Source: Fructobacillus papyriferae
Lineage (GTDB): Bacteria > Bacillota > Bacilli > Lactobacillales > Lactobacillaceae
Reading direction: 5' to 3'
DNA length: 64,000 nucleotides
Assembly: GCF_018437225.1 (NCBI RefSeq)
Contig: NZ_JAAMFI010000003.1
Coordinates: 1-64,000, forward strand
In this document: positions 34,501 through 43,469 of the stretch, piece after piece
How the letters are laid out: the number at the start of each line of letters is the position of its first letter
Position numbering within the stretch: the stretch's first letter is position 1
The notes under the pieces: generated by a model
Databases searched by the model: none
What the model saw: only the letters and a program-made list of their open reading frames with translations
What the model was told of the DNA's origin: nothing
Position numbers and translations under genes: made by a program

Positions 34501-36465
34501 TTATTCAGCAGATAGCGCATCGATCGGATTTAACTTAGCTGCACGTCTTGCAGGCAGTAAGGCGGCTAACAAGGAAATCATGATTGCTAAGAAGAAGGCA
34601 GTAATGACGTTTCTAAAGGTGATCTGGACGAACGTGTAGTCGGCAAGATTGCGTAGGACGCCGTTAATTCCTCTTTGCGCTAAGTATGCGATAACGGTAG
34701 CAACAGTCGCGGACAAGACACCGGTGATTAATGACTCAGCGATAAAGAGCCAGCGAATGTCACGCTTGGATTCGCCCAAGGCGCGTAAAATACCGATTTC
34801 TTTTGTTCGCTTTGAAACGGACATAAACATCGTTACGATGATCATCAAAGCAGAAACGATCAAAGAAATGGCGGCTACCATCGAGAGGACGAAGGTGGCA
34901 ATGTTGACGTAGGTTTGCAGCTGTTTGATCAGGCTTTGGATGGTGGAGGTCTTGTAGAGTCGGTTGTGACCATCCTTTACTTTATCAATCGAAGAAGCGA
35001 CTTCTTCCACGTGATCCAGTGTGTCCACCTTAACAGAGGCTTCCGTTGGATCGGTTGAAAGACCAGCTTGTTGCATGGCCTTTTGCAGGGTCTCCGTATT
35101 CACGGCATTGACCTGTGCGCCCTTGCTGTCACTGTGGCCGATCCCAGAAATGGTGGCCGTCAAGGAAACGGTGACGGTTTCACCAGATGGTTTGTTTGTT
35201 TGGTAAGCCAATTGGATTTGCTTACCGATCAAGTCCTGGTAATGCTCCTTATCCAATTTTTTGGCGATGGCGTCTTGATCGATCACGACCTCGCCTGCCT
35301 TTTTAGGAGCGTGCCCAATTTTAATGGCATCCGCAGTCGAAGCGGCCGTCCAGTTTGACGCGTAACGCATCTTGACCGTTTGGTTTTGATAGCTGACGGT
35401 GGCTGACGGAATCGAATAAGTGGGTTCGACCTTGGCGACATGCTTTTGCTTTTTTAACTGGTCGAGCTGGTTAGTGGATAGTGCAGGAGTGTCGTCTGTA
35501 CTCATGCTTAATGCATTGTCGTCATCCGAATCTTTGACGTAGCGGCTGACGGACATGACCTGTGGATTGGCCACTTTAGTAATCTGACTAGAGATGTAGT
35601 GGGAAACGCCGTTGCCAAGACCGGAAAAGAGAATAACGGAAAACAAGCCAATGGCCGTCCCGAAAATGATCAAGGAGTTGGTGCCCAGGTTGTGTCGGAA
35701 ATGTTTAAAGGCAGTCTTGATAGAAGCCAAACGGCGAAGTGGACGGGATGATAGGTGTTCTTTATCTTGTCGGTCATATGCTTGACGGATTCGTTTGTCG
35801 GATTCAATTTTCCCATCCGCCAAACGAACAATGCGTGTTCCGGCATTGGCCACTGCTTCGGAATGGGTTACCGTGATGACTAAGCGGCCTTCGGAAGCGA
35901 TTTCGTTCAATAAGCGTAAGACTTCCTTAGTGTTTTCGGAATCAAGCGCACCCGTTGGCTCATCGGCAATGATCACCTTGGGATCAGAGGCTAGGGCGCG
36001 GGCAATGGCGACACGCTGTTTTTGACCACCGGATAACTGGTTCGGGTATTTCTTGATTTGGCCGGCTAGTCCAACACGCGCCAACAATTCCTTGGCACGC
36101 AAAACGCGTGCTTTCTTGGATAAGGTGGTCATGTCCAACGAAACTAAGACGTTATCTAAGACGGTCAGGTGTGAAATGAGGTTATAGGATTGGTAAATGT
36201 AACCAATGGTTTCCCGTCGGTAGGTATCTAACGCTTTTTCATTTTTGTGGTTGAGCGCCTTGCCCTTTATCGTAACCGAACCGTCAAAGTTGCGATCCAA
36301 TCCGCCAATGATGTTCATTAGCGTCGATTTTCCACCACCTGATTCGCCAAGAATGGAAACGAAGTCACCAAGGTCGAAAGCGAGATTAATTCCCTTGAGA
36401 ACAGGAAAGGTTTGACTACCCAAATGGTAGGATTTATGAATGTTTTTTAACTCTAGAAATGACAT
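34501..36465 (-). CDS. fused ABC transporter (ATPase plus FtsX-like permease, MacB type)
   Basis: 654 residues. The N-terminal ATPase domain has Walker A GESGGGKST, signature [15 protein letters not shown] and Walker B VIIADEPTGALDSE. After residue 260 come a membrane helix, a large extracellular domain (about 300-520) and three C-terminal helices. This is the MacB type, which drives export or wall-associated mechanical work rather than import; in LAB such proteins often handle peptides or antimicrobials. ATG 36465 has AAGGAA upstream; the frame open to 36759 enters the divergent HD gene and is not used. Confidence 0.88.
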   Translation of the reverse strand: MSFLELKNIHKSYHLGSQTFPVLKGINLAFDLGDFVSILGESGGGKSTLMNIIGGLDRNFDGSVTIKGKALNHKNEKALDTYRRETIGYIYQSYNLISHLTVLDNVLVSLDMTTLSKKARVLRAKELLARVGLAGQIKKYPNQLSGGQKQRVAIARALASDPKVIIADEPTGALDSENTKEVLRLLNEIASEGRLVITVTHSEAVANAGTRIVRLADGKIESDKRIRQAYDRQDKEHLSSRPLRRLASIKTAFKHFRHNLGTNSLIIFGTAIGLFSVILFSGLGNGVSHYISSQITKVANPQVMSVSRYVKDSDDDNALSMSTDDTPALSTNQLDQLKKQKHVAKVEPTYSIPSATVSYQNQTVKMRYASNWTAASTADAIKIGHAPKKAGEVVIDQDAIAKKLDKEHYQDLIGKQIQLAYQTNKPSGETVTVSLTATISGIGHSDSKGAQVNAVNTETLQKAMQQAGLSTDPTEASVKVDTLDHVEEVASSIDKVKDGHNRLYKTSTIQSLIKQLQTYVNIATFVLSMVAAISLIVSALMIIVTMFMSVSKRTKEIGILRALGESKRDIRWLFIAESLITGVLSATVATVIAYLAQRGINGVLRNLADYTFVQITFRNVITAFFLAIMISLLAALLPARRAAKLNPIDALSAE

Positions 36466-36632
36466 ACTCGTTCCTTTTCGTTTTATTTTGTTGCTTGCAG
36501 TATACCAAATTAGTTGAACAAAGCGAGTGTTTCCGATGCAACTTTTCGGCTTTGCCCCTCGTGTTAGCGGCGCTTTCGTACTAAAATAAGATAACTGTAT
36601 TAAAACTTTGGTGAAAACGAGAGGAGTCGAGC

Positions 36633-37328
36633 ATGCTGACAATCGCAGAATTCTCAAAGCAAACGTTGGCGGGGGATGCCTCCGGACACGATTGGTACCA
36701 TGCCAAACGTGTGGCGGATTGGGCCCTTCGTTTGTACGAAGAAGATAATGGGCCAGCAACGAAGGAAACGACGGCTATCTTACGGGCAGGCGGACTTTTG
36801 CATGATACAATCGATGACAAAGTGGTCTCGGATGTCTTATCTCAAATCAAAAAAGTGGAAAAGTTGCTGCGTGCAAACGACTTTTCCAAAGAGGCGACTG
36901 ATGAGGTCATGGACACGATCCAAAACCTGTCTTACTCGGCCAATTTAGTAAAACAGCATGAGTTATCCAAACGTGGCCAGTATGTCCAAGATGCCGATCG
37001 GATTGAAGCATTGGGCGCCATTGGAATTGCCCGGGTTTTTGCCTATGGCGGTTCCAAAGGCCGGGTGATGGCCGACCCAAAGGTTTTGCCAGTCACCGAA
37101 CTAAAGGACAAGGCAACCTATCGCCAGAATGCAAATCCTTCGGTGAACCATTTTTATGAAAAATTATTCAAGTTACCCGCTCAGTTGAATACGACGGCTG
37201 GCCGCAAAGAGGGCGACAAGCGGGCGGAATACATGAAAGATTTCTTGCGCACTTTTAATGACGAAACGGGCTTGTTGGCAGATCCGGCCTTTAATTTGGA
37301 GGATAAGAATGACGGATGTACAGATTAA
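36633..37328 (+). CDS. HD-domain phosphohydrolase
   Basis: 231 residues. The metal site is HDWYHAKRV (His near residue 19) and LLHDTIDDK (HD near residue 58), with a later D in VQDADRIEALGAIGI. These YedJ-like proteins act on nucleotides or other phosphates; the substrate is unknown. GAGGAG precedes the ATG. The acetyltransferase gene begins 20 bases before its stop, so the pair is translated together. Confidence 0.85.
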   Translation: MLTIAEFSKQTLAGDASGHDWYHAKRVADWALRLYEEDNGPATKETTAILRAGGLLHDTIDDKVVSDVLSQIKKVEKLLRANDFSKEATDEVMDTIQNLSYSANLVKQHELSKRGQYVQDADRIEALGAIGIARVFAYGGSKGRVMADPKVLPVTELKDKATYRQNANPSVNHFYEKLFKLPAQLNTTAGRKEGDKRAEYMKDFLRTFNDETGLLADPAFNLEDKNDGCTD

Positions 37329-37827
37329 AAAAGTGGGGCTGAGCGATCTGGCTAAGCTTGTTGCTATTAGTCGGGCAACCTTTGCTGAAACTTTTGCTGC
37401 AGACAACAGCGAAGCGGATTTAGCCGCTTTTTTAGATCAACACTACGCACCAGAAAAGTTGCGAGCTGAAATTGAGCTAGCCGGTAGCGACTTTTATTTT
37501 TGTTTAGTGGCCGAAAAAGTGGTTGGTTATCTGAAGTTGAATCGCGATGAAGCCCAAAGCGAACCACTGGGTAGTGATGCTTTGGAGATTGAACGGATTT
37601 ACTTCTTATCAGATTATCAAGGGCAAGGACTAGGTTCTCGCTTCTTTTCTTTAGCTGAAGAAATCGCGTTTTCTACTCGAAAAAGTTGGATCTGGCTTGG
37701 CGTCTGGGAGCATAATGACTTGGCCTTGGCCGTTTATCAAAAGAAGGGCTTTGTGCCTTTCTCCGATCACGTTTTTCAAGTCGGAGACGACCGTCAACGA
37801 GATATTTTGATGAAAAAAGTACTGTAA
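37309..37827 (+). CDS. GNAT-family N-acetyltransferase
   Basis: 172 residues. The acetyl-CoA loop is in IERIYFLSDYQGQGLGSRFFSLAEE (about residues 90-115), and the C-terminal WIWLGVWEHNDLALAVYQKKGFVPF is motif B. It resembles spermidine/amino-acid N-acetyltransferases, but the substrate is unknown. ATG 37309 has TTGGAGG upstream and lies within the end of the HD gene. A weak hairpin and T-run follow its stop. Confidence 0.86.
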   Translation: MTDVQIKKVGLSDLAKLVAISRATFAETFAADNSEADLAAFLDQHYAPEKLRAEIELAGSDFYFCLVAEKVVGYLKLNRDEAQSEPLGSDALEIERIYFLSDYQGQGLGSRFFSLAEEIAFSTRKSWIWLGVWEHNDLALAVYQKKGFVPFSDHVFQVGDDRQRDILMKKVL

Positions 37828-37873
37828 GAAATAAAGGCTGTCCATTGCGGGCTAGCTTTTTTCTTTTTTCGAA

Positions 37874-37945
37874 TTGACTTCCTCTCAAAACATGATATTC
37901 TATTCATGTATTAAATAAATGAAAAATAATTCATGTTTGAATGAG
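37874..37945 (+). promoter_or_regulatory. promoter region of cadD with ATTCATGT repeats
   Basis: TTGACT (37874-37879), 16-base spacer, TATTCT (37896-37901). Two ATTCATGT direct repeats lie after the -10 and in the leader, the second within ATTCA-4-TGAAT. They could bind an ArsR/CadC-type metal sensor, but none is encoded nearby. Confidence 0.5.
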
Positions 37946-37953
37946 AGGAACTT

Positions 37954-38529
37954 ATGAACATGTCACTTTTAACGTTAACCTTTTTGGCGGTTAACCTCGA
38001 TTTCTTTATTATGATGCTTTTCTTGCTGAAAAAGTATTCGTTCCGAGCTGTGCTTTTTGGTTATCTAGCCGGAAACCTGCTCTTGATGATTGTAAGCTAC
38101 CTGGCCGGGCAGATCCTGGAAGCCTTCTTGCCAGAGTGGCTGCTTGGTGTCTTGGGCTTCATTCCGATTTATTTGGCTTTGTGCGATGACGATGATGACG
38201 AGGGTGAGGTGCAGGGTAAGTCGCCATTTTGGATGGTCTTGGGAACGTATTTGTCTGTTTGTGCCGGCTGCAATCTGTCAATCTTCCTGCCGGTTTTGCT
38301 GGGTGAGACTTGGCTGACCTTTGCAGAAACGCTGGCTTACATCACGATTCTGACGTTCTTGATTGTCTTCTTGTTGAAGGCAGTAGCCAATAATCGTTTT
38401 GTGACCTCGATGATTGACCGTTTTGGCGAAATTTTAATGAAAATTTGTTATATCGCCATTGGTATATACGTGTTGCTTGACTCAGGCTTTCTGGCCCATG
38501 TCATTGACTTCGTTGCTCATCTTTTCTAA
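37954..38529 (+). CDS. cadD: CadD-family cadmium resistance transporter
   Basis: 191 residues with five or six membrane segments and the Cad-family pattern. A short acidic loop (CDDDDDEGE, about residues 69-77) probably binds metal, and a CAGCN motif is in a central helix. CadD proteins export cadmium. GAGAGGA precedes the ATG. The usual regulator (cadX/cadC) is missing. It has its own promoter and terminator. Confidence 0.85.
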   Translation: MNMSLLTLTFLAVNLDFFIMMLFLLKKYSFRAVLFGYLAGNLLLMIVSYLAGQILEAFLPEWLLGVLGFIPIYLALCDDDDDEGEVQGKSPFWMVLGTYLSVCAGCNLSIFLPVLLGETWLTFAETLAYITILTFLIVFLLKAVANNRFVTSMIDRFGEILMKICYIAIGIYVLLDSGFLAHVIDFVAHLF

Positions 38530-38535
38530 GAACAA

Positions 38536-38570
38536 CAAAAAAGCGGCTCACTTTCGTGAGTCGCTTTTTC
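38536..38570. terminator. bidirectional terminator
   Basis: AAAAAGCGgCTCAC / GTGAGtCGCTTTTT with a TTTC loop. It separates cadD from the convergent zwf. Confidence 0.88.
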
Positions 38571-38580
38571 ATTTGCTATC

Positions 38581-40041
38581 TTAGCCCTTGAAGACCCATG
38601 AATCCCCGTTCTTTTCGAGCAATTCATCCGCTTCCTTAGGGCCCATTGTATCTGATGCGTAGGAGAAGAGTGGTGCCTTGTCAGCTGCATAAACGTCTGA
38701 GAGAGCATCGACAAACTTCCAGGCAGTGGCTACACCGTGCCAATCAGCAAAGTTGGAACCGTTGCCGTCCATGGCATCGTGCAACATCCGCTCGTATGGC
38801 GCAGGCGTTTCCGCCTTTTGCTTATCCGTTGGTGCCCAGTTCAAATCAACTAATTGGGTTGAAAAGTTGTCGGAAACTTCCTTGGCATTCAATGACATGG
38901 TGATGTGCGCGTCAGGTGAAACAACGATGGAAAGAACCGTTTCTTGTGGTTCTTGTTGGCCAGCAAATTTGAAGGATCCGGCCTTGAAGACCACGTCAAT
39001 CCGAGTTGTCTTTGCGGCCATACGCTTCCCAGAACGGATGTAGAAAGGAACGCCTTCCCAGCGAGGAGTATTGAAGTGCAACTCACCAGCGATATAGGTA
39101 TTGGTCTTAGAATCCTTTGGAACGTCAGGTTCATCCGTGTAAGCCACGTGATCCTGAACCGTTTGGCTGGCGGCGTATTGGCCACGAACAAAGTAGCGGT
39201 TGGCACCCTTTTCGTCGTAGATTTCAAGGGCCGAGAAAGCCGCGTTCTTGGCGTCACGGATGGCAACATCTGAGAAATCCTTTGGTTCTTCCATGGCCAA
39301 CCAACCGATGATCTGCATCGTGTGGTTTTGGATCATGTCAAGCAAAGCCCCGGCCGTATCATAATAGCCAGCACGTTCTTCGACACCAAGCGTTTCGGCT
39401 AAGGTGACTTGAACGTTTTTAATGTAGTCTTTGTTCCAAGCCGTGTTCAACATTGGATTCCCAAAGCGAAGAGGGGCGATGTTCATGACCATTTCCTTAC
39501 CCATGAAGTGGTCGATACGATAAACCTGATCTTCGTCAAAGGCCTGAGTCAATTCGTTTTGCAATTGTTCTGCCGTTTCATATGACGTTCCGAACGGCTT
39601 TTCAATCATGATGCGGTTGTAGCCCTCATCGGACATGAGTCCTTCGGACTTCAAGTACTGGGCAATGGTGCCAAAGAAACGGGGAGCAACGGCTAAGTAA
39701 AAGATTCGGTTGCCTGAAACGTTAAACTTTGAAGAAGCCGCATCGATTTCTTTTTTCAAACCTGCGTAACCAGCAGCATCTGTTACGTCAGAAGCGACGT
39801 AGGAGAAGTGGTTCAAGAAACCGCCGACTTGACTTTGGTCTTGCCCTTCTGCAACAGATGCGCGAACCATGTCTTGGTATTCTTCATCGGTCAATTCTTG
39901 ACGTGACGTACCAACAATGGCGAAGTTTTCCTTCAAGTAGCCCTTCTTGTACAAGTTGAAGACGGATGGGTACAATAGGCGCTTGGCCAAATCACCAGTA
40001 GCACCAAAGAACGTAACTAAGGTTTTTAATTCATCAACCAT
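38581..40041 (-). CDS. zwf: glucose-6-phosphate 1-dehydrogenase
   Basis: 486 residues. The N-terminal Rossmann motif FFGATGDLAKR (residues 10-20), the substrate motif RIDHFMGKE (about residues 176-184) and the C-terminal beta domain are complete. It oxidises glucose-6-P to 6-phosphogluconolactone, the first step of the pentose phosphate/phosphoketolase pathway; the Leuconostoc enzyme uses NAD or NADP. ATG 40041 has AGGGGAA upstream. It is monocistronic; gnd and pgl are not in the window. A cre-like site lies upstream. Confidence 0.96.
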   Translation of the reverse strand: MVDELKTLVTFFGATGDLAKRLLYPSVFNLYKKGYLKENFAIVGTSRQELTDEEYQDMVRASVAEGQDQSQVGGFLNHFSYVASDVTDAAGYAGLKKEIDAASSKFNVSGNRIFYLAVAPRFFGTIAQYLKSEGLMSDEGYNRIMIEKPFGTSYETAEQLQNELTQAFDEDQVYRIDHFMGKEMVMNIAPLRFGNPMLNTAWNKDYIKNVQVTLAETLGVEERAGYYDTAGALLDMIQNHTMQIIGWLAMEEPKDFSDVAIRDAKNAAFSALEIYDEKGANRYFVRGQYAASQTVQDHVAYTDEPDVPKDSKTNTYIAGELHFNTPRWEGVPFYIRSGKRMAAKTTRIDVVFKAGSFKFAGQQEPQETVLSIVVSPDAHITMSLNAKEVSDNFSTQLVDLNWAPTDKQKAETPAPYERMLHDAMDGNGSNFADWHGVATAWKFVDALSDVYAADKAPLFSYASDTMGPKEADELLEKNGDSWVFKG

Positions 40042-40130
40042 AAGATTCCCCTTTTTCTTTTTCTCTATCTCCCTCATTATAAACGATAACGTCTTAAAAA
40101 TCAGTGGAAAAGACCGAAAAAGTCAAAAAA

Positions 40131-40144
40131 TGAAAACGGTTACT
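40131..40144. promoter_or_regulatory. cre-like site upstream of zwf
   Basis: TGAAAACGGTTACT matches the CcpA consensus TGNAANCGNTNNCA at every defined position except the last. It lies about 50 bases upstream of the zwf -10 (TATAAT, minus strand, 40076-40081) and about 110 bases before the divergent MFS promoter. Confidence 0.5.
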
Positions 40145-40230
40145 TTCCTGTTCTATTGGCATTGATCAAAATCTTCTAAGTCTTTTGTTCCGAAGCCTGT
40201 TAAAATGGAACTTAGCGAGTTTTTTCCTTT

Positions 40231-40259
40231 TTAAAATGAGAAAATCACTGTGATATACT
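40231..40259 (+). promoter_or_regulatory. promoter of the MFS gene
   Basis: TTAAAA (40231-40236), 17-base spacer, TATACT (40254-40259) with TGA before it (extended -10). Confidence 0.65.
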
Positions 40260-40285
40260 AATAAAAATAACCTAGGGGGCTAAAA

Positions 40286-41524
40286 ATGGCGGTAGCGCAA
40301 GAGAAGAAATTAAATGAAAAATGGCTTTTGCTGGCCAACTTAGCCGCCAATACCGGGCATGCGATGATTTGGCCGGTGACCACCCTGCACATGACCTTGT
40401 CTTTGGGACAGAGCCTGACCATGTCTGGTTTGGTTTTATTAGTTGCGGCTTTGATGAACGTCTTGGGGTCTTTTGTTGCTGGGCAACTTTTTGATCGATG
40501 GAAACCTTATCCGGCACTGTTAGGGGCTACCGTAGTGGCCTTCTTGTCGGTCGGCACACTCTTTTTCTACAATGGCTGGCCGGTTTTTGCCATCTTGATT
40601 TGGACGGCTTCCATTGGCCTTGGTGGGATTACGACACTCTTAAACGCTTATGCGACAACGGTCTCAAGTAAGAATACCCGGGTGATTTTTAATAACATGT
40701 ACATTGTCTTAAATGTCGGGGTAGTTTTGGGAACGCTCGTGGTTGGCTACCTTTTTGATTACGGCTTTTCATGGTTGATGCTCATTGCTGCCACGCTTTA
40801 TTTGGTCTTAGGAATTGTCGTTTCCATCTTTTTCAATGTCGAAACGACCCCACAGACCTCTGCGGTCTCAGCAGTTGAAGAAGCGGATAACGATAGCCTG
40901 ATTGCCGATCAAGTGCAAGAAGAAACCAAACAAGAAGTGACGGGCCACCGGCCGAAGTTGAAGATGACCGCGTTGCTCTTTTGGATTGCCGGTTTCTTGT
41001 TGATCATGTACTTATCTTACATGCTCTGGGAGACCGCGATGGCGACCTACTTGCACCGAATTGGGATCTCCACTTCGCACTACGCCAACCTTTGGGTTCT
41101 AAATGGGTTGACGATCATCATTTTCCAAAAAATGATTTCGAACTGGGCCAACAAGCGAAATTATGCGATTTCAGTGATTTTAGGTGGGCTGATTTTTGCC
41201 TTATCCTTCCTTTTGATGCTCTTTGTCGGTCACTTCTGGGAAATTATTTTGGTCTTTGAATTATTGACGCTTGGTGAAATGTTAGCTTCACCTCAAGTAC
41301 CAGCCTGGGTCGCACAGATCACGCCAAAAGAAGTTTCGGGACAAGCGCAGGGCTTTGTCGGAATGATGATCTCGCTTGGTCGGATGCTTGGGCCTGTCTA
41401 TGGTGGGGTGATGCTCGACCACGGTTGGTTTGCCGGTCTTTTTATCTCGGTTTTTGCTGGCATGGTCTTGGTTAACCTTGGGTTGTATGTGGTCGCCAGA
41501 AAAACGAAGCGAAAACGTGCTTAA
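40286..41524 (+). CDS. major facilitator superfamily transporter
   Basis: 412 residues with about twelve membrane segments and a long central loop (residues 190-225) rich in Glu. The GQLFDRW motif between helices 2 and 3 is the MFS signature. It resembles MFS drug or sugar efflux proteins without enough detail to name a substrate. AGGGGG precedes the ATG. It is followed 42 bases later by the NhaC gene, with no terminator between. Confidence 0.83.
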   Translation: MAVAQEKKLNEKWLLLANLAANTGHAMIWPVTTLHMTLSLGQSLTMSGLVLLVAALMNVLGSFVAGQLFDRWKPYPALLGATVVAFLSVGTLFFYNGWPVFAILIWTASIGLGGITTLLNAYATTVSSKNTRVIFNNMYIVLNVGVVLGTLVVGYLFDYGFSWLMLIAATLYLVLGIVVSIFFNVETTPQTSAVSAVEEADNDSLIADQVQEETKQEVTGHRPKLKMTALLFWIAGFLLIMYLSYMLWETAMATYLHRIGISTSHYANLWVLNGLTIIIFQKMISNWANKRNYAISVILGGLIFALSFLLMLFVGHFWEIILVFELLTLGEMLASPQVPAWVAQITPKEVSGQAQGFVGMMISLGRMLGPVYGGVMLDHGWFAGLFISVFAGMVLVNLGLYVVARKTKRKRA

Positions 41525-41566
41525 AGGAATGGACGACTGAAAATGTTCGGTCGTATGGTATGAATA

Positions 41567-42937
41567 ATGAAAACAATGAATCGAAGCTTTGCTACTATTT
41601 TGTTGCTCGGTGTCGTGGCCATTTTGGCTGGGGGAATTATCGGCTTGGGCTTGGCGCCAATTGCGCCGCTTTTGGCCGCCATTGCCTGGGTGGTCTTGTT
41701 GATGCGCCTTTCTGGTGTTTCCTTTAAAGAATCGCAGGGGGCTTTGATCAAAGGGATTGAGGCGGGTATTGCGCCCCTTTTTCTTTTTTTGTTAATCGGT
41801 GCGATGATTGCGCTTTGGCTTGGAACTGGTGTTATTCCAACGATGATCTGGACTGGTTTTCGTTTGATTAATCCGCAGTGGTTCTTGCCAACGGCATTGC
41901 TCACCTCGGCTTTGGTCGGGACCATGATTGGCTCGGCTTTTACGACTTTGTCGACAGTCGGTGTGGCCTTGATGGGCATCGGGATTACCCTTGGCTTTAA
42001 CCCGGCTTTAGTGGCTGGAATTATTATTTCCGGGGCCATTTTTGGTGATAAAACGTCGCCTTTATCCGATTCGACGAATTTGGCAGCGGCTGTCTCGGAA
42101 ACCGATTTGTTTGCGCATCTGAAAAACTTAATGTGGACGACGATTCCAGCCATGCTGGTGACGTTGGTCCTAGCTTTTGCTTTTGGTTTTACAGGCGGCC
42201 ATGCAATGGACGTGAGCGTTAAAACCGCTGCGGTGACCTCTTTGGTTACGCCAACGCTTTGGTCGTTGGTGCCGATTTTGTTGATTTTGCTGACAGCCAT
42301 CAAAAAAGTACCGGCCATTCCCGCCCTCTTGATCAACGTGGTCGTTTGTTCTGCTTATTACCTGCTTTCCGGCCATTCGCTTCACGAATGGTCGAACCTG
42401 GTCGTTAACGGTTACCATACGAGCTCGCATAACCAAACCCTAATTGCGCTTTTGAATCGTGGGGGGATGGTGGCGATGATGGATACTGTCATGTTGATTA
42501 TGCTGGCGCTTGGTTTGGGTGGTTTATTGTCGAATCTCGGTATTTTGAAGACGGTGATGAACCCATTGGTCTCCAAATTAAAGTCGCAGCGTTCGCTCGT
42601 CTTTTCAACCTTGCTGACAGGAATTGCGACTAATTTCTTGGTTGGGGAACAGTACCTGTCAACGATGCTGCCCGGACAACTGTTTAAAGAAGACTATAAG
42701 CGTTTTGGCTTGTCACCCTTGGCTTTGTCACGGGCCATGGAAGATTCGGGTGCGATTGCCAATTATCTGGTCCCTTGGGGTGTCGCCGGCGCTTTTGCCA
42801 GCCAGACCTTGCACGTCTCGGTTTTGGCCTTTGTTCCCTTTACTTTCTTGGCGTTGTTGTCGCCAATCTTCTCGATGTTGTCAGCTTTGACTGGCATTGG
42901 ACTCCGTCAGGCAAATGGGCAGGTCAGCAAAAAATAA
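41567..42937 (+). CDS. nhaC: NhaC-family Na+/H+ antiporter
   Basis: 456 residues with about eleven membrane segments. The family signature GAIFGDKTSPLSDSTNLAAA lies near residues 156-175, and FLVGEQYLSTMLPG is a second one. The antiporter exchanges sodium, or possibly an organic acid pair as in MleN, for protons; the MleN possibility is relevant because the window has malolactic enzyme but no malate carrier. No ribosome binding site is seen before ATG 41567; the TATGGT seven bases upstream could be a -10 of a leaderless mRNA, or the gene is read through from the MFS promoter. Confidence 0.85.
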   Translation: MKTMNRSFATILLLGVVAILAGGIIGLGLAPIAPLLAAIAWVVLLMRLSGVSFKESQGALIKGIEAGIAPLFLFLLIGAMIALWLGTGVIPTMIWTGFRLINPQWFLPTALLTSALVGTMIGSAFTTLSTVGVALMGIGITLGFNPALVAGIIISGAIFGDKTSPLSDSTNLAAAVSETDLFAHLKNLMWTTIPAMLVTLVLAFAFGFTGGHAMDVSVKTAAVTSLVTPTLWSLVPILLILLTAIKKVPAIPALLINVVVCSAYYLLSGHSLHEWSNLVVNGYHTSSHNQTLIALLNRGGMVAMMDTVMLIMLALGLGGLLSNLGILKTVMNPLVSKLKSQRSLVFSTLLTGIATNFLVGEQYLSTMLPGQLFKEDYKRFGLSPLALSRAMEDSGAIANYLVPWGVAGAFASQTLHVSVLAFVPFTFLALLSPIFSMLSALTGIGLRQANGQVSKK

Positions 42938-42948
42938 TAATTTTTTTT

Positions 42949-42978
42949 AAAAGTCGGTGGGATTCACCGGCTTTTTTC
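42949..42978 (+). terminator. terminator after nhaC
   Basis: AAAGTCGGTG / CACCGGCTTT stem with a short loop and T6. Confidence 0.82.
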
Positions 42979-43033
42979 GTATTATTGAGCGTAAGGGCTG
43001 AGTAGCACTCACGGTGGAAGGTTTGAAAGGCCC

Positions 43034-43114
43034 TTGCGAAATGTGCGTAAATTTAGTATATTTAATAGACGTGAGTGCAGATCCTGCACGCACTCCTTGC
43101 AACCAACCGGTTGC
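43034..43114 (+). promoter_or_regulatory. rpsF promoter and S6:S18-type leader
   Basis: TTGCGA (43034-43039), 17-base spacer, TATATT (43057-43062). The leader RNA forms GTGaGTGCAG / CTGCACgCAC (43071-43093) and GCAACC / GGTTGC with an AACC loop (43099-43114), the second next to the AAGGAGG ribosome binding site. The layout resembles the S6:S18 autoregulatory leader of rpsF operons. Confidence 0.65.
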
Positions 43115-43139
43115 CAGAGACCAAAAGGAGGAAAAATCA

Positions 43140-43439
43140 ATGACCACAGCATACGAATTAACTTATATTATTCGCCCTGATATGGAAGCTGATGCCAAGA
43201 AGGCGCTCGTAGAACGCTTTGACGGTATCTTGACTGACAATGGCGCGAACGTTTCTAAGTCAGCTGACTGGGCCGCTAACCGCCGTTTCGCTTACGAAAT
43301 CGCCGGTTACCGCGAAGGTACTTACCACGTGGTTGAATTCACTGCCGATGTAAACGACGCAGCCAACGAATTCGACCGTTTGGCTAAGATTTCATCTGAC
43401 ATCTTGCGTCACATGATCGTAAAAGTAGACGAAAAGTAA
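43140..43439 (+). CDS. rpsF: 30S ribosomal protein S6
   Basis: 99 residues, normal length ([33 protein letters not shown]). It binds 16S rRNA with S18. AAGGAGG precedes the ATG at 43140. First gene of rpsF-ssb-rpsR, and the likely feedback regulator of its own operon through the leader. Confidence 0.97.
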   Translation: MTTAYELTYIIRPDMEADAKKALVERFDGILTDNGANVSKSADWAANRRFAYEIAGYREGTYHVVEFTADVNDAANEFDRLAKISSDILRHMIVKVDEK

Positions 43440-43469
43440 GTGTTGATTCCACCGGGAGGGACCTAAAAG

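Noticed and set aside
41521-42336. 271-codon minus-strand frame opposite nhaC
   Set aside because: Antisense shadow of a strongly hydrophobic gene with a complete family signature on the plus strand; no ribosome binding site or recognisable domain.
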